Positions 1-11,156 of a DNA stretch of 64,000 nt are shown piece after piece. Position 1 is the first letter of the stretch; every line of letters begins with the position of its first letter. The notes under the pieces are model-generated. The model did not search any database, was not told where the DNA came from, and worked only from the letters and a program-made list of their open reading frames with translations. The position numbers were made by a program, and so were the translations under genes. The DNA is from Ryuthela nishihirai (Eukaryota; Arthropoda; Arachnida; Araneae; Heptathelidae), in contig JAWZYU010000010.1 of NCBI GenBank assembly GCA_038380435.1, forward strand, positions 39,776,135 through 39,840,134, given 5' to 3'.

Positions 1-770
1 GTCGATTCGCGGAAAGAAGTGGTGGATGGGGTGGAAGGAGGAGCGCATGCGTGATAGTTCGTAGATGGAGGAATTAGCAACGCGTTCGCGGTGGCCATAA
101 ATCTCTCGCTCGGCCTTGTTTACTAGGCAGAAAATTGAAAACATTTTGATGCATTTCACTTCGGCTGTGTCTAGGCAGAGATCTTTTCGAAATGTGCCGA
201 CTAAAATTATAAATTACCCTTACGGAGTCCTTTTTTTTTCCTAATTTGGATTTATGCAGATGAGTCGCGTAAAATTGCGAAGGAAATAAATGACTTTGCT
301 CGGATAATGTTGTGGCATTTGTAAGAGAGCTTTTCCAATATCTGAGAGGGAGAAACGAGATGAAGATAATGCCTACTCTCGATAAAATTACCGCTTAATT
401 TCGGAACATATTGCTGCAAAGCTTATGACAATACCACTTGTAGGAGGAACGATAATGGCCTCTCGTAAATCAGCTTCAAGGAAACTATCTTTGAAGTAAC
501 TAAACTATGCGGGCATTTCAATGAACTGTCGTCGGGACAATGCCACGACTGAATGAGGCCTTACATCATCATTCGGCGAGAAATTGTACAACATAAAAAC
601 GAAAGCATATTCGTTACAAAATGCTCCTCAGTATTTCGAAATTTGTCCCTTAATCGCCTGTCATTATGCTGATCATAAATCACTTTTTTTGGTACAGGCA
701 CTTCAACGTTACGAATTTTGAACAGCATGTGACAGAGAATTTTTCAAGAATCTTATATAGTAACGATTAC
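1..770. other. Unassigned non-coding interval
   Basis: I see no open frame of note, tRNA-like box pair or recognisable repeat here. The first 120 bases are richer in CpG than the AT-rich remainder, but I cannot tie that to a promoter. Confidence 0.4.
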
Positions 771-771
771 A

Positions 772-800
772 CTGGTGTTCAAAATTAAAGGATAATGAAA
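772..800. mobile_element. Possible solo Tc1/mariner-type terminal repeat
   Basis: A TA is followed directly by CACTGGTGTTCAAAATTAAA and then GGATAAT. The same pattern, read on the minus strand, occurs at the 5' end of the Tc1-like element near 10893 (CACTGACACCCAAAATTTAA then GGGATAAT). This suggests a leftover terminal inverted repeat or the edge of a small non-autonomous copy. No matching second end was found nearby, so the call is weak. Confidence 0.35.
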
Positions 801-1081
801 AACTTCGTGCATAACTGGAAGTATTTTTAAGAGAATGCAATGAAATTTGGTAAAGAGATTTTTTATTACATTAAAAAAAATGTAAAACAAGCAGACGAAA
901 TTCGTAATCGTATAATTGCATGCGTTAAGATCATAATCGTGTAATTGACATGACGGAGCAGCATTGTTTCATTGATGAAACAATATTTAAAGTCTGTTAC
1001 GTACGATATGCGGTAGGTTAAGATGGAGGATGATCACCCCTGACAGCCATGTATCTCATGCAACGATTCCTCATACTGTTT

Positions 1082-1185
1082 GATGGCGGAGCTCAGTCGG
1101 TAGCGCGCCAGGCTAACACCACCTAGAGGAGAAGACCATACCAATCGCTGAAGCGTGCTGATGATGTCATTTCTAGTCGACCCAG
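1082..1185 (+). repeat. SINE-A head fragment fused to a second short repeat
   Basis: About 28 bases match the A-box part of the SINE-A tRNA-like head (GGAGCTCAGTCGGTAGCGCG, then CCAGGCT). The match then stops, and the sequence continues into a segment containing ACCTAGAGGAGAAGACC and TGATGTCATT. A similar segment lies at 9270-9339 in reverse orientation, again touching a SINE-A head. The peptides predicted here are chance readings. Confidence 0.5.
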
Positions 1186-1313
1186 GCTGACACAAGAGAA
1201 CGTTGTATTCTAGCAGTGTCGCCTCCATCTAGCGATAGTTAAGTGTTCAAGAAGTTTGCCGCGTTTGATTTGGTGTGTGCACAGAGTATTAAATTCAATA
1301 ATTCTTCTAGCGA

Positions 1314-1465
1314 AATGCCATCGTGCTGCTGCGTTCTTCGTGCTGGAGCAATTACGACGGGAAAAGAAATTTCCAGAAGATATAGATTTGCGACAAAAAT
1401 GGATTCGTTCCATACCAAGACAAAACTATCCAACGAAAGCATCCAAGTTAAGAAGAACTTTATTC
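1314..1465 (+). pseudogene. THAP-type zinc-finger coding remnant
   Basis: An ATG at 1314 opens a frame beginning MPSCC and running to TTGKEIS. A second frame, entered just after, reads FPEDIDLRQKWIRSIPRQN. Together these resemble the N-terminal half of a THAP domain: an N-terminal Met-Pro with early cysteines, an aromatic-Pro pair, then a basic helix with K-W-I. THAP domains are DNA-binding zinc fingers found in host genes and in P-type transposases. The reading needs a one-base frame change, and the later Cys/His ligands are missing. It is therefore a broken exon or decayed copy, not a working gene. The assignment rests on motif resemblance only. Confidence 0.45.
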
Positions 1466-1509
1466 TGTATTAATATCTGTTGTCATATTTATGAATTTCT
1501 AAAGTGAAA

Positions 1510-2393
1510 ATTATCGTTTTAACTATTGTATGTTACGTTTGTATAATATCCATGTATAATATCATTGATCTTGTATGGAATAATTTGACGTTATTTTTAT
1601 TAAGTAAAAGTTTAAATGTCAAATGTACATATGTTAAAATGCTTAAATAGAAAATAATATTTTACAGTGACCAGACTTTTTATTTAATAGATTACAGTAG
1701 TAGGTTAAAAAATTGATACTTTTGTTGGGATAGTTTCAGAATCTAATGTTATATCACTATATTTATATACCATAGAGTTTAATTATATCTCTCGTATAAG
1801 CTAATATGATGATAATGTTAAACTTGAAATACATATATGAGCCAAAGGCAAGATCATAGGAAAACCTACTTTTAAATACAAAATCTCTGCAGAAGTATTA
1901 GAAATTATTTTGGTGTTGTTGGTATACTTGGATACAAATTGGACCTAGGTTCAAAACTAGAGATGGCTTTGTGAATATGTATTGTTTTATTAGCTATATT
2001 ATAATAAAGGTATGCAGGCTTTATGAAGAAATTAATCTGCATAATTATATCTCTGAAATCAAGTCAAGGTGTAGTGGATATTAAAGAATGGGTGGAATAC
2101 AGCTAATGTACATATGGATTAATAAATGAAAAGATATTTTGGAAAGGATTTAATAGTAAAGAAAGAATTTTTCTACGTTGAAAGGAGTAATTAAAAGTGC
2201 ATATATTTCCAATCGAACTCATTCTAAAATGAGATAAGTCAGGTGTATTATAATAAAGGTATAACAATGTACTGTCATATCTTTATTGCATGTGGCTGCA
2301 GCTTTTGTTTTAATTTTCTTAGAAATGTATTCTATAATCATATTAGAAAATATTTGAGGGGATATCTGTCATTTCATCTATTATGCGAATATA
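1510..2393. other. Unassigned AT-rich interval
   Basis: I see no gene, tRNA-like element or tandem array in this stretch. Confidence 0.4.
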
Positions 2394-2774
2394 AATATAT
2401 TAAAGGAGGTTGCAGACTCCTTTGCCTAACCTCATCATTAGTTACAAAGTTAAACCACCTAATACCCAAGATACTACGTAAGCATCTAGAATCAAAAGCA
2501 TCCTTTAAGCAGCATATTGTGCAGAGAGAGACTCCACTCGTTTGGCCATGTTGCCCGTATGGATAATTATAGATTGGCGAATAGGGTTATGAACAGTGTG
2601 CCTAGAGGCCTCAGAAGGAGGGGGAGACCTAGGATGCGGTGGGCAGACAATGTCAAACAGGACCTTGTTAGAATTGGTGTGCAGTGGCTGGATGCAGCAG
2701 ATGTAGCTCAGGACAGATAGGCTTGGAGAATTAAACTGCACGGTCTGGTTGGACCTCCGTAGCCCATGGCTGCT

Positions 2775-2832
<58 letters not shown>

Positions 2833-2840
2833 TATATTAA
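2394..2840 (+). mobile_element. RTE-like LINE 3' end with inverted 5' part
   Basis: This is a short LINE copy flanked by a perfect 10-bp TSD, AATATATTAA (2394-2403 and 2831-2840). From about 2505 to 2720 it encodes the C-terminus of the reverse transcriptase ORF on the plus strand (FGHVARM...LANRVMNSVPRGL...RMRWADNVKQD), matching the end of the long element at 51988-54885. It is followed by a short 3' UTR and a TGA-repeat tail. From 2404 to about 2505 the adjacent upstream part of the same LINE is present in the opposite orientation. This arrangement is the hallmark of twin priming during retrotransposition. The copy is dead on arrival because it lacks all catalytic domains. Confidence 0.85.
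2774..2830 (+). repeat. (TGA)n tail microsatellite of the LINE
   Basis: Nineteen or so TGA triplets form the 3' tail of the LINE copy and abut its TSD. The related element at 52 kb ends in a much shorter tail of the same triplet. The poly-Ser peptide on the minus strand is an artefact of this repeat. Confidence 0.9.
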
Positions 2841-2849
2841 ACACCATAA

Positions 2850-4035
2850 ATGCATGCAATATTGTTTTCAAGTTAACTTCAAAGTTTATCCTGTGTACTG
2901 ACCACTGGTTTGGATTTTACAACTGAAGGAGTTAAAAAATCATCATAAAAATTTGAGGTATTTTGATTTTACTGATATGTAATGGTAAAAGTTTATTGTA
3001 GAAACTGTCGACAACAGTAAACTTCCTGACCAATCAATTCCTAATACCTTTCAGCATTAGTATAATACCAGGTGCTGTCTATATAAACAAATTTATACCT
3101 AATAAACTGAAAATCGCAGTAAGAGGAAATTGTCTGAAACAATAAACTTATTACTGGAGTTGTTTTCAGGCTCAATTCCTGGACTGGAATATTTCAAACC
3201 TTTAAACGTTCATTCATAAGAGTGTTGTTTTAAATGATTTTCAGCACAGTATGATTTTTTGCATTTTATTTTACATTATCACCTTATAGTGGCATTATTA
3301 AAAGCACTCTATGGTTAGTACTAGCAGTGGAATGCTATTAGATGGTTAGCATTAGCTTTCAAGGTGAACTATATATGATAAAAGAAGTGCTAGAAATATT
3401 GAGAAAAACTAGCTTACTGGTAAAATAACTAGGTGCATTCCTTGGGAGAATTAATTCTTTCAACCATGGATTTTTATTGAAATCTTAGAAAATACACTGA
3501 TTATAGAATTGTTTTGAACACAACTATAGCTTTTACTTTCGAAGGAAAAAAGTCTTCAGTTCTGAATAAATTTTTTTAGTGTATGGTGAACAGTATTCCT
3601 GGTGTTTGGATTTTTGTTTTAATGTTTATCATTCATCAGAGGTTTTTTGTACATATTCTCAATATTTCTTTTGCATACATAGGTGTGTGAACTCCACTTT
3701 GCACCATCTGATGTTGAAAGAGAAACCAGCATGTTTGACATGAAAACTGGGTGAAAGCTTTCTGACCTCTAAAATATCCAGATACTGATGGAGAGGGAAT
3801 GTTTTCCATATGACCAGTGTGTTAATGGACATACTATTCAACTACTTTTAAGAGATGACCTTAAAGCATCCACAAATACACTTTAAAAAAAAATTTTTGT
3901 GCCCAAAACAGTAACATTGTAACAAGTGCTAGAAACAAAAAAAGGAAACGTGAAACGTTAGTTAAACCAACTTTTCAACGTAGCATTTATGCTATACTTT
4001 TACTAAGCATTTCATTGCTATTAAGCTGTGTAAAT
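2850..4035. other. Unassigned AT-rich interval
   Basis: No supported gene or repeat family was recognised here. The short open frames lack any family resemblance. Confidence 0.4.
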
Positions 4036-4979
4036 ATCATGATGACAATTGGTGCAGAACAAAAAAAATTGAATCAGGTGGGATCTGAAACTCATGACCT
4101 CCTGGTTAGAGTTACCATATGTCCCCCAAAAGGAGGACAGTCCTCCTTTTTCACCTCGTGTCCTCTCAGAATTTTGAAAATGCATGAAATGTCCTCCTTT
4201 TTGTGCAAATTCATAACATGTTTCAAACTAAAATTAAAGCACTCTTTTTTGTACTTTTCTAAATTTCTTGAACTCATGACTATAATAATATTTATTGTTA
4301 ACCATGAAATAATTTATTGTAAATGCAAATCATGAATGCTAAATTAACTCTACTGACATTGTAAAAGTTACTATTCTCTCTAATCTCAATATGTACAATT
4401 TACATGTCAGATTGAAGAAGTATGAGATTTAGAAAACTGAAAAAACTTTTACTTCCACCAAGTATAGATGGAACTGTGAAAGTTGATAGCAGGTTTTCTT
4501 TTTTTGCAACATAAGACTGCAGTAATTAAGGAACTACTTCTAGTTTATAGGAGCCTTCTCATACAAGAGCATGCCCTGTCAAAACTGAAATCATTGCTGA
4601 CCATTACCTCAGTCAGAGTTTGAAGTAACAGAAAGTTTACCTTTTATGACAGTGCATAGTTACTAATCATTATGACACTTTAGGAGAAATAACCTTTGAT
4701 TGCTTATGAAATAGGAATAAAAATCACCGCACCATATACTTTATAGTATATTTAATGAGTATTGTTTCTTTTTTTGACTCAACTGTTAGTTAGTACTTGG
4801 AAAAAAACTTAGTACGAAAAAACTTACTTTATTTCACAAAGAAAGCATGTCCTCCATTTCTAACTCTTTTGTCCTCCTTTTATAACACTGGCATAGAGTA
4901 ACCTTACGTCTGGTGGTTATGTGTTTGGATCTCACCTGGCTCAAGGTAATTTTTCCACTATACTCATTATCATCATAAT
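4036..4979. mobile_element. Non-autonomous element with ~110-bp imperfect inverted ends
   Basis: The left end (4036-4145) and the right end (about 4855-4979) are inverted copies. Both run through an ATCATGATGA-like edge, a CAGGTGGGATCTGAAACTCA block, a GTTACCATATG block and an AAAAGGAGGACA block. Further TCCTCC/GGAGGA motifs lie just inside. A related end is present near 47130-47166 (AAAGAGGGCATGTCCTCCTT and GGTAACCTTA). The interior has no transposase and contains a body fragment of SINE-C at 4540-4665. The family is unknown. The two ends could instead be two separate insertions in opposite orientation. Confidence 0.55.
4540..4665 (-). repeat. SINE-C body fragment
   Basis: Read on the minus strand it matches the SINE-C body: an ACTGAGG(T)A block, then a TGATTTCAGTTTTGACAGGG block and CATGCTCTTGTATGA. 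Copies at 25.9 kb and 63.7 kb share the same order of blocks. The tRNA-like head is absent or beyond recognition. Confidence 0.55.
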
Positions 4980-7468
4980 ACTAAATATTAAATGTTAGTA
5001 AATCAATGAGGTACTGTGGATTAATTTGTGTATGTTACTTTCACTTTGAGAAAAATTATATTCAGACTTTTATATAATTTTATATTGTGTTAAAGTCAAA
5101 ATGCTGATTGTCTAATTTTACACCTTAAAAATTACTCTTATGAGATTTAATATAATTCAAAAAAATTATGTTTGGTAATCTCCATCATGTTACAAATTTG
5201 ATATCAGTGGTTGATATTTTTAAGTAAATATTTTATTGAGTCCTGAATCCAATGTCTTAATTTTACCCAATGCAGATAATTTCTTTTAAACTGTTAAATA
5301 AAGATAATTAAATAAAGAAATTATTAATCTTCATTCACCTTTAATTCTGGAAAACAATTTCCACGGGCTTTGAGCTAGTAATTGAACACGCATCTTCTAT
5401 GAATCTTTTTGATTTTGCATATTATACGAGTCTTTGAATTGTCCATCTGCTCGTGTACTTGGCTAGTCTGTAAGTACCTTAAAGTACCTAATGTTAAAAA
5501 GAAGGTTAAGAAATATCAAATTTGGAGGGAGGTAAAAATAGCTGGTTGTCATTTTCATCAGTTAGCATGAAGCCGTTTGGAAAGTAATGATACACTGTAA
5601 TGGAAAAGTCTCCACAACATCACAGACCCATCTTTAAATAATTATAGCACAATAAGTACAATGGTGGAAAACACTTTGGAATGGTGTGCTATTGTTTCAA
5701 CCATTGTTTTTTAGACACAAAAACTGGTTAACTTTACTGTCAAACATTTTGAAATATTTTAGTGGAAATTTTATTGCATGCAAGCTGCAATAGCTATTTT
5801 CAGTTCCTTTACCTATATTCTGCTACTGTACAGGGTCTACTAGATTTATTTCCTTTTTATTTTACTGATTTAACATGTCTTTTGTGGCTAAATCTATGAT
5901 CAAAGGGAATCTCTACCTGCCCTTCTCAGTAGGTTTTTTTCTTAATTTTGTGTTTACTGTTACTTTTGAGTGATCTTTTGCGAATTCCACAACATTTTCA
6001 CTTCCCACTATATTCTTATGGCTGGACTCCTGAAGATAAATTACATTTTTGGTTGTATTTAAATTTTTTTTATCAATGTATCAAATACTTGGGATGGATG
6101 CTTTTGTTTGGACAGCTATTCAGTACTGGATGCAGTATATGACAGTATGTGATTTTCTTTGCAATCCATTTCATTGCTTCTGTTATACATGTACTTAGTG
6201 GGGGTTTGAAATTTATAATTTTCTGTAGGAACATATACCCCCAGTTTCTGGATGAAATGATCAACTGATACTCATTAAACTGCAAATAGAATTTTCTGAA
6301 TATTATTTTTCCTTCATTACCTTAAATTGAGAACGTTATAAGTAGAAAACTTGAGTGTCAATCTTTGGCTTTTGTAAAAGCCATGGGAGATTTAGGAAGT
6401 TAATTTATTCCTTGATTTTCTTTAATATATATGCATATCTTGTGGCTTCTGCTGCCTATCAAATGTAGGATTATTTAAATTTCTAAGAGTGATTGCCAAT
6501 GGGTGTTTGATATGCCTATAAACTAGCCTGGTCAACAGATCAATAAGGTTTTCTGTATCATTGGGGATGTCAATTTCTGCTTGGAGGGAGATGATTGACT
6601 ATGTTATTAGAAACCTTGTACTGGTTCTGATACATATTTTCTTCTTCCAAGTTCTTTGTTAATAATTGGTTTTACACTGATAGTGAGTTCAAGTATTATT
6701 AAAATTTTAGTGTAAGGATATCTGTTTATAAAGGAAATATACCATGTTTCTCTTAGCATTTGAAAGTATCTTCACCAGATATGGCAGTTAAGATATGCAT
6801 GACTTAAATTTGAAAAACTCTGCAGAAGAATTTGAAGAATTTGAAAACTCTGCAAGATTAGAATAATGTTTTTTAAAAAATATGTTTCCATACATGTTAA
6901 GTATATGCTCTTTACAAAATAGCAAAACATTTTTTTCTGTTCTGTATATTTTTGACACCATACAAATTTAAAGTTACTTTATCGACTTGCCTTTGGGAAG
7001 GAATCTTACTAAGAGCCTACTGGTGTAGTCATTTTTGTGACTTCATCAACCTTTATGTAAATGACATCCAGATATTTTTTTAATACTTCAATTTGATTTG
7101 CACATTTGGAGTATACTGAATCATTTGAAACTGCTTGACCTCTCTATAAAAATATAAGAAAATTTTAGATGCTAATTCTATCTATTCAATGTTAGTAAAC
7201 TGTTCAATAGTTGATATATATATATATTGTTTGTAGTTCTTTATTTTTACTTAATTCAAGTTTTGCAATGTCATTTAATCTAAGTTGCTGATGATGCTAC
7301 AATTCTGCTAATTATATATATATATAGCTGCAAATTTTACAAGTTAAATCTTTTCTTTTTACATGTATGTATAAATGTATTGTTTTCATTTCACAATTCA
7401 AACTATGGTTATCATAATATTTTAAATTCCGTGTTATAAAAGTCTGTGTTAGCTGCTATGAAACTACC
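4980..7468. other. Unassigned AT-rich interval
   Basis: Apart from short TA runs near 7218 and 7312, nothing was recognised. The open frames are short and lack family motifs. Confidence 0.4.
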
Positions 7469-8165
7469 CCATATACACTCTGTGAATTATGACCACCCAA
7501 TCCCATGTTATGTCAATGGAAAGATAATTTCAAAGCTCTGTAATTTCTAAAATAAACAATTCATGGGAAAATATGACTGAATATACATAAGTTAAAAATC
7601 TATCTTAATTTTCTATATTCCAATAATATTCATTTAGTATTTAAAGAGGCTTCGCTTGGTTACTAACTTGGGTTCGAGCCCTAGGTAAGGCATGGTTGTT
7701 CGTGTTGTTTTTCTGCCGGGTTTCCGCCATCCTCACAAACTTACTATGGCATATAAACTTACAGGCTCATGTCAGACCTCTGTTGTAAGCAGCTGTTTGA
7801 AGGGGTATTTTATTATATATCAACATCTTAAACAGTAATGCGCATTCTGCAGAGTTGGTGAAAATTGAAATAGTTATTACATATTCTGCTAAAACTATGC
7901 TAATAAAATTTAATATGGGGATACTGTGTTGAGATTAACTTATTTCAACTACTTCTCAGATCAATATTTTAAACAGCCTTTGTTCATATTAAATATCCCA
8001 GTTTCCATAATTCTTTAATTTTTAATGAACATAGATTTAGATAAATTTGATTGAGATCTTTAATTGATCTTCATTTCATTTTTTTTTCATAAAAGCTCAT
8101 TTTAAAAGTTAGCTTTCCATTGACATAACATGGAATTAGGTTTCATAATCACTGAGTGTATATGG
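7469..8165. mobile_element. Foldback element (family F), interrupted by SINE-B
   Basis: Inverted ends start with CCATATACACTC on the left (7469) and its complement GAGTGTATATGG on the right (ending 8165). The arms also share a CCATGTTATGTCAATGGAAAG block (left near 7503, right near 8130) and continue imperfectly for 100 bp or more. The same arm sequence, diverged, builds the foldback at 20719-21283. No coding capacity is seen. A degraded SINE-B copy lies in the loop. Confidence 0.7.
7650..7815 (+). repeat. SINE-B copy, degraded
   Basis: A B-box-like GGGTTCGAGCCC is followed by the SINE-B body: GTGTTGTTTTTCTGCC, CGCCATCCTCACA, ATGGCATATAAAC, CAGACCTCTGT and AGCAGCTGTTTGA. It ends in TATTT-rich sequence. 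The A-box side is poorly preserved. Confidence 0.7.
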
Positions 8166-9270
8166 ATATTTCAATGTGACCTTTACATTGTATGATACTC
8201 ATTGTATTTTATATTTCTGTTGTATTTTGAATCTGTTCAAACCTTTTGACCACATGTATTTAGATGTTGTTTTCATGTTTCTTCAGAATTTTTTTTTCCT
8301 ATTAAAGTTTATTATGATACCAAAAAGGATAAAAATTTCTGTCTTATGTGAAGAAATCAGTTTTAATATACATTAGGATGAAAAAGTTTGGGAAAGCAGT
8401 TTTTCTTTCCTTTTTATCTAAAAGTCATAGTTGTCCTAGAAACAGTTTTTATTAATGTGATGCATTTTAAAAACAGCTTTCATATTAAAGTATTTAAAAA
8501 AATCAGCAATTGTTCAACTGGGATGAATGGAATATCATAAAATTTTCCTTTTCAATTTAAATAGTATTGCACAATATTAAGTTCCTTCATATTGCTTAAA
8601 AATTCTCCCATATGATTGGTGAATTTTCCTGTTTTAATTGCACAATTTTCTTAAAAATAAAGTAAACAATGATTTGAAATATTTGTTTCATTGTAATGTG
8701 TATCCTATATATATTTGTTTTCTCAGATTGTAAATAATAGTAGTTTTATGTGGAATTTGTTGGTTGTTTTTCTTAACGTATGCAATATTGAAACATACTG
8801 TTTTCATTAAATAATGTTTTAGACCTCTTATATACACATACATATTTGTGGAAAAAAAATAGATATTTATGGTACTTTGTAACAAGTAGTTTTTTTCTAA
8901 ATATATTTCGCACTTCTAGAATCCTTTAAGAGTGAAAATTTAGTAGCTGTTCAATACATTAATCAATCGTTTGCAAAATCAGTTAAAGTTTTGGAATTTC
9001 CGAACCTTTAAAGAGTGTTATTATCTAAATAATAATTTAAAGCTATCTGTATAATCGGAAACGGTAATTAATAAACTAATAACCTTATCAATACTAATCA
9101 AAGCAAAAAAAAACGTTATCTCTAAAAAACAGTAGAAAAAAAGTGGGAAGGAATTTTTTTTTAATTATATGAAAACAAAATATTGTAATGATGACGATTT
9201 ATTAGTGAATATTCAAAATCTAAATGGGAATTTCTATTAATAAGGATAAGCTATCTCTCAATCTATTCTG
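8166..9270. other. Unassigned AT-rich interval
   Basis: No gene or repeat family was recognised. Confidence 0.4.
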
Positions 9271-9339
9271 CCGGCAGTCCGGTCTAGTAATGCTGACATC
9301 ACAAATGACTGCTACGGCCTTCTCCTCTAAGTGTTGTTG

Positions 9340-9693
9340 GCCAGGCTCGTAATCTGTAATTCCCAGGTTCGAGTCCCAGCTGGGTCAGCGTTGAGATTTA
9401 TCTCGCAAAATTCCCGCCCTGCCCACGGTCAGTAGGGGACACCGATGGGCTTGGAAAGGCCACCGTCCGTCGGATGGGACCTTAAGCCGTGGCTCCGTGT
9501 GCGGGAGAACCATACCCTGTGCACGTTAAAGAACATGCTGGATGGCCTTGACGGGAGGCTAACCATCTGTCTCCCAACAACTGTTCCAGTGGATCCCCTC
9601 TCACAACCTTCTCCGAGCTTCGGGGTCCATGTGACCTGGCCATTTAGCCCATGGTGTGCAAAAAAGCGCCGCTCAGAGGTAAAACAACCCAAC
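9340..9693 (+). repeat. SINE-A copy, 5' part of head missing
   Basis: The match begins inside the tRNA-like head (CCAGGCTCGTAATCTG) just before the B box GGTTCGAGTCCC. It runs through the full body to the tail (GCTCAGAGGTAAAACAACCC). Bases 9270-9339 are a foreign segment also found at about 1107-1185 in the opposite orientation. Confidence 0.9.
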
Positions 9694-9770
9694 AACCTCA
9701 TACTATTTAATCCCCTCATCAATACCCTCATAAACAGTATGAAGTTGTTGGGTTGGTTTTCCTCTGAGCT
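9671..9770. repeat. Two SINE-A tails in head-on inverted arrangement
   Basis: The tail at 9671-9704 and an inverted, slightly diverged copy at 9737-9770 form a ~34-bp stem with a ~32-bp loop. The identity reaches beyond the SINE end into the shared CAACNTCATACT sequence. The right copy has no SINE body and directly abuts the truncated Tc1 transposase. Confidence 0.75.
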
Positions 9771-10897
9771 CCAATGCATCTGCCTAGAGCATCCCACACA
9801 TGTTCAATGGGATTGAGGTCAGGAGATCTGGGTGGCCACTCCACTCGGCGAATATCTTCCTCTTTGTGAAAACCGTCGACCACATGAACTCGATGAAGGT
9901 GGGGGTTATCATCTATAAGAATAAAATCTGAATCCACGGCTCCCCGGAATGGCCTGACATATGGGTTCAGGAACTCGTCTCTGTACCGCAGGGCAGTAAC
10001 AGAGTCACTCGGGAAGATGTGCGGGTCTGTACGCCCGTTCGTCATGATCATGATTCCTGCTCCAACCATCAAGCAACGTCCACCAGAGTAGTCCTTTTCT
10101 CTGATGTTCGAGGGACTGTTGGGGGTCCCTGGTTCTCTTCAGATGCAAATACATCGCGAATCAGTACCTAAGCTGAATCGCGATTCATCTATGAACATAA
10201 TATGCACCCACTGGTTTGGACTCCAAGTGTTGGTGACTCAACATTAAACGAGCTCGCCTGGCAGTAGGAGTTAGAGGGTCACAAATACCAGCTCTCCTGG
10301 CATAAAGGCATTGCTCATGAAGTCTCCTCTAAACAGTATGCCTTGAAACCCTCGTTCCTATAGCTGCTGCAAGCTCCAAAGACAGTTGCTTAGCAGTCAT
10401 CACTCTGTTCCGTTTGATAGTAAGACTCATAAAGCGATTGTCTGCAGCAGTTGTGGCTCTGGGACAGTCTTGTCCTGGTTGATGACGAACATCTCCTGTC
10501 TGTTGAAACTGTCTCCAGAGTCTCGACAGGACATTTTGTGGAACATTCAATGCTCTGGAAACTTCTGTCTGGGACTGAGCTGCTTTCATCCTTCCAATCG
10601 CACTCCACCGCTGAAAATTATCCATACGATGTCTTCGAAACATAATCAGCTCGACGTGCCACTGAAGTAAAGCAAGAGTTGCCTAGAGCAACTACAAGCT
10701 GCGAGTAGACTCGGGAATCTTTTTTAACGCATTCCTAATTTGCATATCCCGGCTTACATGCGGCAACTGTAAATGCGAGATAGTTTTCCGCGTAGCGTAT
10801 TTTCATGTTCGCCCATTTTCAGTGCCTTCTTTTACATATATCGGCAGCTATATACTTTTTTGTCGATTATCCCTTAAATTTTGGGTGTCAGTGGAGT
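9771..10897 (-). pseudogene. Tc1-like transposon with decayed transposase
   Basis: A Tc1-type transposase reads on the minus strand. The start is at 10643 (MFRRHRMDN), followed by the helix-turn-helix region (QSQTEVSRALNVPQNVLSRLWRQF) and a PGQ...RATTAADNRF linker. The catalytic DESRF block lies near 10180, and a degenerate late segment leads to WPPRSPDLNPIEHVWDALGR near 9790. Reading it needs frame changes near 10330 and 10075 and crosses a TGA. The C-terminus is cut off at about 9771 where SINE tail sequence begins. A terminal-repeat-like sequence lies at 10865-10893, similar to bases 772-800. Tc1 elements transpose by cut-and-paste into TA; this copy cannot make a working enzyme. Confidence 0.85.
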
Positions 10898-10948
10898 AAA
10901 CTAATCCCATCCTTCAATAAGTGATACAGCTAAGATTAATAACAGTTT

Positions 10949-11056
10949 AGAGTAGAAAATAAGAGCTCAGAGTAGAAAATAAGAGATTAGAGTAAAAAAT
11001 AAGAGAATAGAGTAAAAAATAAGAGCTTAGAGTGGAAAATAAGACATTAGAGTAGA
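10949..11056 (+). repeat. 20-bp tandem array, ~5 copies
   Basis: The unit is AGAGTAGAAAATAAGAGCTC with small variations, repeated about five times just outside the Tc1 end. Confidence 0.9.
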
Positions 11057-11156
11057 ACAATGTGCATTAAATGCAAAAGACAGAGAAAAACCAGTAAATT
11101 TTGTCTTGTGCGGTTTTCTTATTTAAAACACATATTGATTGACAAAACTGAAAGTT

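Noticed and set aside
2505..2855. Poly-serine protein on the minus strand
   Set aside because: It is the complement of the (TGA)n LINE tail.
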